Shown here one piece after another: positions 34,577 through 49,375 of a DNA stretch of 64,000 nucleotides. The DNA comes from Cloeon dipterum. Its lineage: Eukaryota; Arthropoda; Insecta; Ephemeroptera; Baetidae. A program made the translations under genes and the position numbers. Every line of letters begins with the position of its first letter. Position 1 is the stretch's first letter. The DNA lies in contig NC_088787.1 in NCBI RefSeq assembly GCF_949628265.1, positions 31,546,844 to 31,610,843 on the forward strand, read 5' to 3'. A model generated the notes under the pieces. That model saw only the letters and a list, made by a program, of their open reading frames with translations. It ran no database searches and had not been told where the DNA came from.

Positions 34577-36199
34577 TGCTACTTCAAAGCCCTTTTGTCG
34601 TCGAAGAACAAGACATGTTCCTAGCAAAGGGAATGTTACGACCGCAGAAATCTGCGCGCGAACGCGAACAAGCGAGGGACTGATTCGTAGAGCCATTCCT
34701 GTTCTAGTTGGCCTGGACTGCTGGCCGAAAAAGCTGCACAACAACTGACACAGTCGCCAGTCTGGTTTTATTAATTGTTACACACAACACAACACACACT
34801 CTCAAACGGCGTATGTTTAATTTTAAACTATGTAACCTCAAATTATCGAGCGCGGGTCATCTCCCACAGCTTTTCGTGGCTCTCAAGGCAGCCTCAACCA
34901 TTCCATCTTTGTGAACCGCACTGTGATATTGCAATCTTACTTTACAAGACTTGGAGATGAGCCGTGCTGCTACTGTTACATTCGTTCTACGCACTAGCTC
35001 TGTTACATACATACGCCTTTTTTATCATAAGACTTTGTTGTGCTGTATCTGTTTTAAGCGAGTTGTCGTTTGTGCGAAAACCAACCAGCTAGGAAAAATA
35101 AAAACTCGACTGAGATAACAAGTAATTTTAAGATCGAGCCAGCATTTGAACGCGCAGGAATTCAAGTCCCCTGACACAAAAATCAAGTGTGTGATAAGAC
35201 CAAATAATAATTAATAGCTGAATAATACACCGCGCTAAATTGAAATCGACTATTTTTGAAATCAGAGAGAGTCATCTTCGAGGCGGAGAATTTTTAAAAT
35301 CTTGCAATTTTATTGCCGCTGCTTATGACATTTGAGAATTTATAGAGGAAATTTGTGACCGCTCGGAAGGAAATATTCTGATATTTTTAACTAACGAAAA
35401 CTTGAAATTACGATTTTCTGAAGATACTTATATGCGAGCTATCTTTTTGTTTTTCGCAGAAAATACGTAACCGAATAAGTGTGGCTAGATTGAAAATTTC
35501 TGGAAAAGCGTCACATGTTCTGAGAAAACGTTGTGAAAAATGCTTTCGACTCGTCTCCGACACGAAATGAAATTGTAAAATACATTTAACGGAATGCAGA
35601 TGTTATTGTTGTAGCAGGAAAGTGTATAATAATTCATGTAGTTACTTACGCGCATACTGATATATATATATATATGTTGTAAAGCAAAGTTGTAAATCGA
35701 TAGTTCGAAAAATTGAAATCCACAAAAATGTTAGCAAAAGGTCGACTGTCAGGAACTGTTTTTGATGACCAGTTTGACTCTTGGATTTAGGCCAAAAAAT
35801 TTGGTTGCAACTTTAAATCGTAAATTTGTTCAATTAAGGCGTGTAGTATTTTTCTTCAACGAATTTTGTTCGAAGTGGTAAAAAATTTGTAAACTGATGC
35901 GTACTGAAAGTATTTTTTAATTGCAGAAACACCCTCAATTGATATGGTATCATTTTTTACCTTTTGCGGCGTGTCTAGTTTACGAAATAAAAGGTATTAT
36001 CCACAAAGTTACAAAAGGTTATAACGCAATAAATTGTTTTACTTTTGTTATTATTGGTCCTCAAAATAAATTTGCTGTAAAATTGTTGTATCGTATTTTT
36101 AAAAAATTATTTGAAAATTGTGACACAGCTCAAGTTAACCAATGTCGCCGTGTGAAAATCGGCTCCGAATTTTAACTAATTAAAATAGCAATGGAATTT
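34577..36199. other. Intergenic DNA between FBXO33 and p66
   Basis: AT-rich, with a (TA)n microsatellite at about 35660-35675. No coding or RNA gene signature was seen. Confidence 0.35.
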
Positions 36200-36560
36200 C
36201 ATGATGTGCCAAAATCAGTACTTTCAAAGTTGAATCATGCCAGATAGCCGATTCCGTTGGTCTAATAAAATTCAACATGACGTACCAAAAATGGGGTCTT
36301 TTGACCTAAACCTTGCAATAGGTCGCAAAGGAACGCCAACGACCAATCAGAGAGTGAATGAACGGCTCACTGATAGGCTCTTTTGGTTGACACAGCGGAA
36401 GCTAGGAGTGAAGCCTCTTGTTGCTTCCGCTGGCTATCACTGTGGCGCTGCAGTCTGGAGTCTGGACATCTGGCTACGTCAATAATAGTGAGAGCCTCTC
36501 TCTTAACTGATTGGTTGCTGCTGGCGTTCATGTGGAAATTTAAATTGATTCCCATTAAAA
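36200..36560. repeat. Family B MITE, diverged copy
   Basis: It contains CGACCAATCAGAGAGTGAAT, the Trp/Ser-codon-like GGCTATCACTGTGGCGCTGC core and AACTGATTGGTTGCTGCTGG on the far side, in the family B order. Ends are eroded. Open frames across it (for example 36237-36485) are by-products of the palindrome. Confidence 0.55.
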
Positions 36561-37100
36561 AAAAACGATTTTTACGTCACCCTCCGTCTTAGGCACGTTG
36601 TGATTTGGCTGCCTGACCTATTACGATTCGCAGGTATAGATTTTGCTGCCTAAAAGTGATAATTTCGTCTTATGTCACTTATTGTCACTCTAATGAAAAT
36701 CATGATTAAGGGTTTTATTAACCCCAAAATTCGCATGCCGTTGAATATAGAGTATATACAAATTGCGATGAAAGAAATTGATTTCTAGGTAAAAAAAACA
36801 TGGAAAAAAGCTATTTTTTATTTCCTGGAATAATTTCAGAACATCTCGAATAATACTTTTTCACTTTGAATTACCCGCTTTCATTTAATAAAATTTCATT
36901 CATTCACCCAAAAAAATCCCTAACGCAAAGCCAGGTAAGAAGCTCAACATTACTACAACAAACACTCCAGAGAAGAAATAGGCGTTCCGCCGTCCGTGGC
37001 CCTGCGGGGTTGCTGTCAAGTACATAAGAGTGGACGCGAGCCGCACCGCATCAATATCGACATAATAGGCATACTACTAGCGTCCTTTACACTGCTTACT
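36561..37100. other. p66 upstream intergenic region
   Basis: AT-rich until about 36970, then GC-rich toward the p66 first exon. Nothing else was recognised. Confidence 0.3.
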
Positions 37101-37355
37101 ACCTAGTACCGTCTGCTTGTCTGGCGCGTTCGGCAGCACGTGCTTTTGTTTACTGTCAACATTACGAGATTGCGGTGGAGGTGGCGAGGTGGGACTCCGT
37201 GCGGAAGCGATGGAGGCCCCGTAGAAGCGACCGAGTCGGTCGGAAGAGAAAAGAGACAAGGCCGCGCCATTTTGGATCAGTCGTTAATTTTTGCGTGGAT
37301 GCGGCGTTAATTTTTTTCAAAACACCTCCGCACGTCTGCTGCGATCCGATCGGCG
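37101..37355 (+). other. p66 first, untranslated exon (start approximate)
   Basis: A CpG-rich block ends at a consensus donor (GGCG then GTGAGT, junction after 37355). The next acceptor (TTCGTTGCAG, ending 38231) lies 41 bp before the p66 start codon, so this block fits as a non-coding first exon with an 876-bp GC-rich intron. CCATTTTG at about 37267 resembles a YY1/Pho site. The transcription start was not located. Confidence 0.45.
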
Positions 37356-38272
37356 GTGAGTACCCCCGAGACCCGGGCGACCCCCGGGGCCCCCCCACGG
37401 TGGCCCCGCGAGCTGCACGAGACGCAGCCGGCGGTGCCAAAACATCCCGCGACCGCACTCTTGTAATCGATAACTCTGGAGTTTACAAATTTGGAACGGC
37501 CTTGATTGACCCCGACTTTGGGAGGCCGTTGGCGCCGAAACCCCCCAAGTGGGGCCTCTATCGACTCGTCTCGTCGAGTGGGACCGCGATCCGGGCCCCG
37601 GCTGGCGCCCGAATGCGGCCCGGGCGAGAAATTCGGGCGGAAAGACGCTCGCCGGCTAATTGCTTGTGGGTGTCTAATTAATTAAGATCGAGCGTCGGCA
37701 CGGGTACTCGGGGCCCCAGCCTGCCCCTGAGATACTGGGGCTGAGAGGCGCAAAGCGATCTGCCCTCGGAATTGGGGAGGAAGCCGCGTTGACCGGGTCG
37801 GGGGCGTTTGTTTACGTCGGAAACCGAGGGGAGTGACCTCGCAGAAGCCGAGATTTAGGCGATTCGGGCCTTCCAGCTTCCTGGGGCATCAAGGGGATCT
37901 AGGAATTACATGTATTTCCGAATATAGGAATTTTGGGGAACATGGCTGGTATTTTGTCGTCGTCATCGGATGCGACGCTCGCTTTGTTGATAACATTAAT
38001 TGTTTCCCGAAAATGGCCTCCCTCACACTCGTCTCTAGCATTGCTCAATTAATTTAATTGCGTCACTGCCTCTTCGTTCCCCCTGGTTCCCCCTGGCTGA
38101 CCCTTAATTCATATTTCGGCCCCGAATGCAAATCGCCGAATTATTATTCGGATTATAATAAATATCAGTTCCGCGTTTGCTCGTGGACCGCCTTTTAAGG
38201 CATTCAAATTTGAACCAAATTTTCGTTGCAGCTTCTGCGCTTGCCAATCGGCCGAAAAGACGATTTCTGGCC

Positions 38273-41174
<2,902 letters not shown>

Positions 41175-42420
41175 TCTGGCCCCCGCCGAGCGTCCCAAAA
41201 CTGACCAACCTGACTTTCCGCCTCACCAGCGACACGAGTGTATGTACACGGCGCGGCTCGTCACTAGTCAAGGCAGCCACTCGACACAACCGTGCATTGC
41301 CAGGTTTTTTATCCGCTTTTCCTTTCAAGGGTTGCTTGCACTCTCGTACCGAGAATATTTTAGCCAATTTTCTTTCTCGCCCGAAGAAAGAACTTTGTGC
41401 GGCGCTTTTGTCCTCCTCTTAATGGAAAATTAGTCCTTTTTTCTGACTTTCCGATTTTAAGAAATTTGCTTTTGAGAATTGATGATTTGCTCGCACAACA
41501 AAATTTAATAAAACAATAATTTCTTTCTAATAAGAAGTCTGAAAACTCTTTTAATTTACGTTAGTGCTATTGGCTTGAATCTTGTAATATAAATATTCCT
41601 TTTCTGGAACTGCCGGGATTCCATTACTAATTCCGTTCCTTATATTAGAACACAATCTGACTGGGTTTTAGTTTTTGGTTTCTTTTCATGACGTGAACCA
41701 GGCTGAAATTGTTTGATTCGACGATTTTAGTTATGTTGTAGCATCTTCACAATTTGAAATTAATATCTGGCAATATCCGATGACGCGAATTGTGATGCGC
41801 CTTGACGCGTGAAACAGCCGCAGACATGGTGTCCACTGGCTCAAATCTGTCTGCGTGATTGTGTTTTTTTGCAAGCGATTTGCTAGTGTTTTCCTCACTC
41901 TCGTTTCTAAAGACTAACTTGCGACTCGTTACGTTGAGCTCTAATTGTGATACTCTATTCTATGACATGAGGACTGTTTCTTGTCGCACTGCTCCTTTCA
42001 TAAAGGGGCCCACTTTAAAAAGCCAAATTCAATTCCACCGCTGAGTAATATTTGAGTATTATTTATCGCCCGTATTTATATTGTTAGTTATGCTTTGGTG
42101 TTATTCTATTCCTGATTCAAATACGTTGTTTGATGTTGTCTTCAAGTTGAACGCACTTCTTGGTCATTTTAATCCATTAACGAGTCGTATAATCTAAGTA
42201 ATGAGCGTTAAACACACACACACACACACACACACGTTAGGGAGTGCAAGGTGATTTTCAGCAGCACGAATGTTCGTGTCACAGTCGCGAATCCACTAGG
42301 GCGTATTTCTACTTGGTAAGATTTCAAATCTCTTTGTCTCATCATGTAAATTGTAGGGATCTGAAGGAAGCGCGTAAATTCATTGTAGATTTCTTAAAAT
42401 AAAGTACTGTGAACTCTTTT
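41175..42420 (+). other. p66 3' UTR
   Basis: About 1.2 kb of AT-rich sequence without ORFs lies between the p66 stop and AATAAA at 42398-42403. An earlier ATTTAATAAAAC at about 41502 may be a proximal signal. An (AC)n microsatellite of about 12 units lies at 42212-42235. Confidence 0.55.
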
Positions 42421-42423
42421 ATT
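42398..42423. terminator. Back-to-back polyadenylation signals of convergent genes
   Basis: AATAAA on the plus strand (42398-42403, p66) and AATAAA on the minus strand (42418-42423, the secreted-protein gene) lie 14 bp apart and point at each other. Cleavage 10-30 bp downstream of each would make the two mRNA 3' ends overlap by a few tens of bases. Confidence 0.5.
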
Positions 42424-42475
42424 TAAACACTCGCTTATTCTCACTTCAAATAAATACCAAACAAAATTATACATA

Positions 42476-43506
42476 TCAAGCCGCGTGGAAGCACTTCTTG
42501 AAGCGTTTCATGCAGAAGGGCAGCAGTTGCGGCTGGTCGCACTTTTGGCACGCGAGAGCGACGTCCGCGCAGCATCGGAAGTGCGTCTCGCAGCACGACA
42601 GCCACTCCGTCGGCCCCTTGCCGCCGCAATTTTGACATTCGGTGCAGTCACCCCCTAAAAACATAAATATTTACTCAATATTTTGTCTCAATGGAGTTCA
42701 GGGGTTGCACAATGGTTCCATTAGATGTTACAGGAATTTTCATGTAATTTTACGTGGGGACTAGCAGAGTCAAAAAGCTACCAAAGAGCGAAAACCGATT
42801 GTTTTTTCGGATATGCGTGTTTTTACTCGCATATTATGTGTTTCTTTGATTTGAAACTAACTCTTAGTAGACGCAGTCATACTGTCAATTGTCAGCTCTT
42901 TTATGAAATCCTGCTTTGATATTTGATATTTTTGTATTTGATGTATATGTGACATAGAAAGAAAAACAAGAATAATAATAAAGAAAAATCGTTACCAGAC
43001 ATTTACATTTGGTTAAAATAATCTTTCAAGAGTTTTTCATTTTCTTGCTCAAATGAAAGATTAATTAGCTGCAACATACCAAACAAAATAGACTTTCACA
43101 AATCAGCTATTCTAAATAGAAGAAAGTGAAATTAATTACTATCGGTTTGAAGAGAAAAAATTGAAACCTGTGTGGTGACACGAGTCCGCTCCACTTCGAG
43201 CCTCCTGCCGGCGACACTCGAGGCCGTCCTCACCAGTCGGACATTTTGAAGAGTCCTTCATCATTTCCTCGCCAAGAAGATTTTTCGCCTGATTTTAAAA
43301 TAAAAATCATAAAAATAAACAAATTTATGCATAAAAGGGATGATTTGATTTACCTCTTTAGCAAAAGCTCCAGGTTTTGAGAGCGCGGCTACAAATTTTG
43401 ACAGTGGTGAAGATTTTATGGCCGTGGTCTTATTCGCGTTTTCGAGAGCGAAACAAATTTGAAAAACGAGGACTGCGGCCAGAAGGAAAAGATATGCCTG
43501 CCTCAT
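42476..43506 (-). CDS. Secreted cysteine-rich protein, unknown family
   Basis: Coding exons on the minus strand are 43506-43354, 43288-43168 and 42654-42476; phases agree, giving 150 residues. Residues 1-20 form a classical signal peptide (MRQAYLFLLAAVLVFQICFA). A short Lys/Ser/Ala-rich segment with an NKT N-glycosylation sequon follows, then a Cys-rich half. The last exon has the spacing C-x2-C-x2-C-x10-CC-x5-CC-x6-C-x2-C-x8-C-x6-C and exon 2 adds three Cys, so the mature chain has 14, enough for seven disulphides. A basic segment (MKRFKKCFHAA) ends it. I recognise no family, whether hormone, protease inhibitor or antimicrobial peptide. A spliced leader is likely (acceptor just above 43519, donor at 43588). 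Confidence 0.8.
42680..43167. other. Intron 2 of the secreted-protein gene
   Basis: AT-rich intron (42655-43167) bounded by consensus sites on the minus strand. No nested gene was seen. The short plus-strand ORF at 42725-42919 has no support. Confidence 0.5.
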
Positions 43507-43587
43507 TTTGAAAAGTTAGCTGGAAACAGTAAAAAATTGAATTTAGAAAATTTTAATTAAAATAATCTTCTAAAAAACATTTCATAC

Positions 43588-43660
43588 CTCTTCTCTGTAA
43601 TGTGTTGTAGTGGATGCTGGTGTAAAAGTGATTGCACGTCGAGGAAAAATCGCAAAAATT
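43588..43660 (-). other. Probable 5' leader exon of the secreted-protein gene
   Basis: On the minus strand, AGAAGAG followed by GTATGAAA is a good donor with its junction at 43588. The matching acceptor (GTTTCCAG) sits just upstream of the start-codon exon, at 43520-43521. The upstream limit of the leader is not visible, so the right coordinate is approximate. Confidence 0.4.
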
Positions 43661-45047
43661 GGCGAACAAAGTGTCGGTTTCGACAGGCTGAATGCGTTAT
43701 GAGGATTGACGAAGCAAGCGATTGCACTCACACTCACTCACCGCTCCTTTTCAATACTTATTGGCAAGACCAACGCTCTCGCTCTCTGCAAACGCGAAGC
43801 GACCGAGCGGTTTTCCTTGAGTGTCACGGGAGGAAAGCGGCGCCGCGCGACTCGAACACGAAAAGCAGGCGGTGGTCTCGATATAAAATTGTCACTCTGC
43901 TCTCGCACGCGGTGTCCATTTTCGATTCGACCCTGCCTGCAGTTTTTATCCTTGATCGCGCAAATTTGTTCCTGCTTTCGGGCCTGATTTGCATATTATG
44001 AACCAGTTCAGTTTTTTGTCAGCTCTCGTGTCTGCTTCCCCAATTGCAAAATCGCTATGCTCGTGAGTGATCTTGAAAGGAGGTTAAACAAGGGGAATAA
44101 CGGCTGAGGCGAAACAACAATCGAAACGCCGCTTTCTGTAATTAAGTGCTCGTCTTTATTATACAATTACTTAAATGGAAATCGAGCATGGCCGAGCTAG
44201 AGACGATGCAGTGAAAATGCCCCACATTCATATGTAATTATGTCGACATTCTTCTCGTCGGAATCCAAATAATTTCATTTTCATTATTTTGCTGCATAAA
44301 TGTTATTTTCTAAGCAAAAATATAGAAATCACTTTAGTTTCTTGCTCAAGGCAAACGTATGCCGTAGTGCATTACTAATTTCCAATTTCCATGCAAGTTG
44401 TATCGCTTGAAAGTGAATGCAACACACTCAGTCTCTCATTATTTATTACAAGGTGCGTAAAGTGCAATAAAATGGTACATTTAAGGAAATTACATGAGTA
44501 ATGCAAGACGTTATTTATTTTGTTTGTTAATGTAATTATCTCTCTTTATTGACTTTAGATTTACTAAGTAAGCGGAAATTTTTAATTTAAAAAAAGCTCT
44601 TCATGATCAAAACAGCCTTTTTATTATTTCCTGCTTTGAAGGCTACCGCACCGCAGAGAAGTGTTGTTTATTAAATAACAAAAACAACAACATCAAACAA
44701 ACAAATCGATTAAATTCATCTCGTGTGCTCTGCCTCTCAAGGTGAAAAAAATACGATTTTATTAAAATTTTCGAAATTTTCTTCCCGTCCTCTAGATTAT
44801 TTTTTCATTCATCAGTGCCGATTGAACACAAAAAGCAAATTAAAATAAAAAAGTAAGAAGCTTTAAAAGTCACAAATCTGCGGTTAGTGCGGTCAAGTCG
44901 ATTTTCACGTCCCTTTCTCGCCTTTACACGCACGATTCGCGCTTTTCGGGGCCAAAACCACATTCAAGCAGTGCTGCCAACACACGCCCAGCGACGACTC
45001 GCGCAATCAGCTGGCAGGGGCGCCGCCTTTCGCGCGTTGTTGTTCTC
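43661..45047. other. Divergent intergenic region between secreted-protein gene and MAU2
   Basis: GC-richer and CpG-rich near both ends (43680-44030 and 44880-45060), AT-rich between. It probably contains both promoters. The 133-codon plus-strand ORF at 43600-44001 overlaps the minus-strand leader and looks like composition, not a gene. Confidence 0.35.
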
Positions 45048-45055
45048 TGACGTCA
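45048..45055 (+). promoter_or_regulatory. CRE palindrome in MAU2 promoter
   Basis: A TGACGTCA octamer lies 35 bp before the chosen MAU2 start codon within a CpG-rich, TATA-less promoter. It is the consensus site for CREB/ATF bZIP factors. Confidence 0.5.
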
Positions 45056-45089
45056 CTTGCAACATATGAACGGGCAGAGAAATGTCAAA

Positions 45090-48000
45090 ATGGCGTCGTC
45101 GCAGGACGCTTGGTATCTTTCTCTGCTGGGGTTAGCGGAGAATTTTCGCACGTCGAGTCCGCCCAACTTCAAGTTGTGCATTCAGTGCCTTCAGGCGGTG
45201 TTCAACTTCAAGCCCCCGCATAGGGTGGAGGCCCGCACGCACCTGCAGCTCGGCAACATCCTCCTCACGCACACCAAGAACATCGACCTGGCCCGCAACC
45301 ACCTCGAAAAAGCGGTTCGTTTGCCGTTTCCCGCCAGGGTCCCGCTCCCCTTGGTCCTCCTGAGAGCCCGATCCACGGCCTGCCGCCCCTTCGAAGGCTT
45401 CCCGTGTGAAATTTGTCTGTGCAATGATTTCAGTGGCTGCTGTCGCAGAGCATCAACGGCTTCGACGATGTCAAGTTTGAGGCGGCGTCCGTGCTGGCCG
45501 AGCTGCACGATCAGCAGAAAAACTCGAACGCTGCCAAGCCCATCCTGCGAAAGGCCATCGAGATCTCGCAGAACAGCGTCTACTGGCACTGCCGACTCAT
45601 TTTCCAGCTCTCTGTGAGTCACGCCCCCTTAACCCTCACTCACACCCACACCAAATCCCCAGATTGAGGCCTGGATTCTTCATGTTCGTTGATTAACCTT
45701 TTTTGTTTCCAGCAAATTCACGCCAGCGAGCGGGACTATGATCTGGCCAGCAGCTTGCTCGGGGTTGGTGTCGACTATGCAGCTATTTCGCAGGCAAATT
45801 ATACCAGGGTGTTGTTTCTCCTCAGCAAGTGCATGGTAAATTTTGCAACACTGAAAATAAATTAATAAAATTTAAGGGTGATGGACGAAAAAGTGGGGAA
45901 ACATCAATTTTTTTATTAATACCTCTTTCTTGATGTTCAGTTGTAAGGTGATTTAATTCATTAAAATTTTAATTCTTTGACATTGTATGTAAAGTTTTTA
46001 AATTGGTATGTATTTTTTGCTTAGCTCCTGCTGATAGACAAGAAATTCCAAGAGGTGAATCAGTTGCTGGCACAAGCGGGACACCTTGTCGACACCTGGG
46101 GCGGATCGCAGCACCAAAAGGAGTACCTTAAAGTTTTCTTCCTAGTGCTTCAAGTGTGCCACTACCTTTTGGCTGGGCAGGTGAAGAGTGTCAAGCCTTG
46201 GCTCAAACAGCTTCAACAGAGCATCCAAATCATTATGCAGCCCTCGTGGCCATCTGATGAAGGTAGGTTTTACTTCTAAATTTAGATTTTCTACGAAATA
46301 ATTGGTGAAATTTGCAGTGTTGACCGCTACTAGTCCTGGAGATATGTTTATTTGGATGCCAAAAGAGCATCTATACGTGTTGGTGTACCTGGTCACTGTG
46401 ATGCACAGCATGCAGGGGGGCTACATGGACAAGGCGCAGAAATACACCGACAAAGCCTTCACCCAGATAGAGAAGCTCAAAAGTAAGTCTCAAAATGATT
46501 ACTCTTTTGGAATGACCGATTTTTCTTATGAAAAAACTGTTATTAATACTCTCTATTGACTTTTGGCGAGGTCATACATCAGAGATGGTTACATTCCAAT
46601 AATTTGCCCCTCAATTGCAAATCACATAAAGAAATCATAACTTTCTTAAAAAATCAATAAATTCGGAAGAATCGTTAAACTTCTTGAGGAACAAAAAATC
46701 TTTCAGGGCACTCACGAATTGCTCATAATATCGCGTCTCAAGCCACAGCGAAACTGGCATAGCATTATAATACAACCAAATTTTGTTATTTTGAAAAATA
46801 AATAAGAAATAATCATTCAACAGTCGTGGACAACAAGCCAATCCTGTCGGTGTTCCACCTGATGCTGCTGGAGCACATAATCATGTGCCGGCTGGTGATG
46901 GGCAACAAGTGTCTGGCGCTGCAGGAGATCTCGCAAGCGTGCGCGCTGTGCAAGAGCCATCCGCGGCTGCTGCTGACGCACCAGCCGCAGATCCACACGC
47001 TGCTCGGCCTTTACGCAATGAGCATGAACTGCATGGAGGCGGCCGAGGCGCAGTTCCTGGCGGCGCTCAGGGTCAGTACTCCACGCCCGCTTGCTTGACG
47101 GTGTTTCAAACTCTCGTTTCAGGAGCTAAGCCAAAGATTTCAAATCTTTCAGACGTCGTCCGAGCGCGAGCTGTGGAATTTCGCCAACTTGAATTTAGCC
47201 ATTGTGTACCTACGCGCCAAGCGGGAGCCCGAGTTCACGGCCCTGCTCGAGCGCATCGACCCAGAGACTATCACCTCCAATTCGCACAGCATTCGTGCCG
47301 CCGCCTACTATGTCCAGGGCCTCCAGTCATTCTTCCAGGCGCGATACAATGAAGCCAAGTAAGCTCATTTTTTACTTTTGACATGTACATAACTCGACAA
47401 TTGATATCACTTCATGCCGCGGAAATTTGGCCGCATGAGTCAGCTGATTGGAGTACAGTTAGGACCTCTCCGAGTACTATCACGTAGAGCTTACTTCAAT
47501 TCAATCAGAGGGATATAAAAGTGGGCAGGGTTAACGATCGGCCAAATTTCCGCGGCATGAATTACATCCAATTGCTTTTTAACGCAAAGGAACGATCATA
47601 CAACTAGAGAGAAACATCTCAACGCAAGCGAAATATTCTTTAGCACAGCAAAATTGTTTTTATTAACAAAATCACTCAGCGCAGCGACAAATTTCTTGAG
47701 GTGCGGCTCAAGACGCAGACACAAACACTATTTCGATTTTTTTCTTACTTATTTTATTAAATTCAAATCTTGATTTTTCTAATTTTTTAATTCGTTCAGG
47801 CGATTCCTGCGCGAGACGTTGAAGATGGCGAACGCGGAAGACCTAAACAGACTGACCTCATGCTCTCTCGTGTTGCTCGGCCACATTTTCCTCTCACTCG
47901 GCAACAGCAGGGAAAGTATGAACATGGTCACGCCCGCCATGCAGCTTGCCTCCAAAATACCTGACGTCCACGTTCAACTGTGGGCCTCTGCCATTCTTAA

Positions 48001-48288
48001 AGGTATTTAACCCTGAAACATTTGATTAAACCAATTTTTAATATCAATATTTTGTTTCATATTTCGAATGATAAAAAATTATTCAATTTTGCAGATCTGT
48101 ACAGGATGTGCGCGGACCACTCGCGAGAGAACGAGGCGTACACGATGCACTGCAACTTCTCGCAGATGCTGCTCAAGGACCACTTCCAGGCGTCCAACAT
48201 GCGCGAGCACGATCTGATCAACTGGATCGAGGGCGCCGTGCCTGTAGTGAGTGGCAACCCACCAAGCACCTCGTCGGCCATCCTCTGA
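45090..48288 (+). CDS. Mau2: MAU2 chromatid cohesion factor (SCC4)
   Basis: TPR-repeat protein that wraps the N-terminus of NIPBL/Scc2; the pair loads cohesin onto chromatin. Exons are 45090-45314, 45434-45613, 45713-45835, 46025-46262, 46318-46482, 46824-47071, 47153-47358, 47800-48002 and 48095-48288; phases agree, giving 593 residues (about 610 in vertebrates). Family segments are [72 protein letters not shown] then [23 protein letters not shown] and [20 protein letters not shown]. The start at 45090 has a strong context (CAAAATGG) and fits the family's DSWYL-like N-terminus ([20 protein letters not shown]); two upstream in-frame ATGs exist (45057 and 45066). Exon 1 ends at an unusual GTTCGT donor, required by the conserved EKAWLLSQ junction. 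Confidence 0.95.
47411..47561. repeat. 151-bp MITE with perfect 23-bp TIRs in MAU2 intron 7
   Basis: The left end, starting TTCATGCCGCGGAAATTTGG (47411-47433), is the exact reverse complement of 47539-47561. The interior also has partial symmetry (TGATTGGAGT and TCAATCAGAGG) and a TATAAAAG at about 47514. It is too short to encode anything. No clear target duplication was found. Confidence 0.75.
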
Positions 48289-48936
48289 TGCGGTGGAGGA
48301 GCAGAAGCGCCGGCCTGCCCCGCGATTTGCAAGGACTTGTGTTTTAATGTGATAACTGACGACAAAGACGTGACACAGGGAGCAGCGCGCAGACTGAAAC
48401 TGCCGCTCTCCCGGCACCACGAGTGCTCCTCCGCGCCACGACTCTTTAATACTCCTGCTTTTAATAAATGAAGACAGACCACACTGTGTACGTACAAAAA
48501 AGGACCCGAGTGGTGCCCACCGCGATTACTAACTGTTAAGGCAACCCTGGTCAGTTTCGCTCTTGATTTAAATTTCTACTATTTTGGATCAGAAATGTTC
48601 ACTTTTGTGAGTTTTGCGTCTACCACCAGTCCCAAAATTTTCGATCTAGTGTTGTTTCCGAGCCCAGGCCAAGACATATTTCATTTTAAACCGTTATATA
48701 AGTCTAATTTTTGTTTGATCGTGATGACTTGTAGTGTTTAAATTGATAGATGAGTCATTTTATAATTTCCGAAATTCATTGGAAATTTTTAAACCAGCTT
48801 CAAAGCTGGTATTTTAGAAAAATTTCTTGCAAACTAAAACATTCTCTGGAAGCTAATAAAATTTGCTGTATTTTCATTAAATGTTTATTTATTTCTTTAA
48901 ATTCAACTACTCTAATTATTATAAAGTAGCAAGTAG
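48289..48936 (+). other. MAU2 3' UTR and flank
   Basis: AATAAA at 48463-48468 is the likely polyadenylation signal, giving a 3' UTR near 200 bp. Beyond it the DNA is AT-rich and unremarkable. Confidence 0.5.
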
Positions 48937-49375
48937 CACTGGAATTTCATTTTTGACAGTGCGGATCAGTTCCTAAAGGTTGAATTAATTTGGTCAGCCG
49001 TTCTCTCTGTCAAAAATTGGGTTCAACATTGGTTTCATTTTAACCTAGTCGTAAGAACGCTGCCGACCAGTCAGAGGAGAGATTGGTTCTATCTGATTGG
49101 CCAGATCGAGACAGTGGCAGCCAGAGCAATTGGCAGGCAGGTCATCCAGCAGCACTGACTTCCGCTGGCTGTCGCTGTGGCGCTGCTGTCTCGATCTGTT
49201 CAGCCAGAGAGCCACTCCCTACTCTGATTGGTCGCCGGCGTTCTTATGATCAGGTTCAAATGAAAAACCGCCAAAGTGTGTACTTTTCAACCAATATTCG
49301 ATCAATTGATTCAGCTGCCTAACCTTATCTGACCCTCGGGAATCGATTCGCTCTGTCAAAAATAAAATTGCAGTG
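48937..49375. repeat. Family B MITE, full-length copy
   Basis: It starts CACTGGAATTTCATTTTTGA and ends TGTCAAAAATAAAATTGCAG(TG), an imperfect terminal inverted repeat. Inside, GATCGAGACAG...GGCAGCC faces GGCTGTC...GCTGTCTCGATC, and CTGATTGGCC faces a TCTGATTGGTCGCC-like block. About 440 bp and fold-back, without a coding frame. Confidence 0.7.

Noticed and set aside
36237-36485. 82-codon ORF with Trp/Arg-rich product
   Set aside because: It lies wholly inside a family B MITE copy and recurs as a palindrome by-product in other copies.
48057-48497. 146-codon minus-strand ORF over the MAU2 last exon
   Set aside because: It is antisense shadow of a GC-rich exon with a confirmed MAU2 frame.
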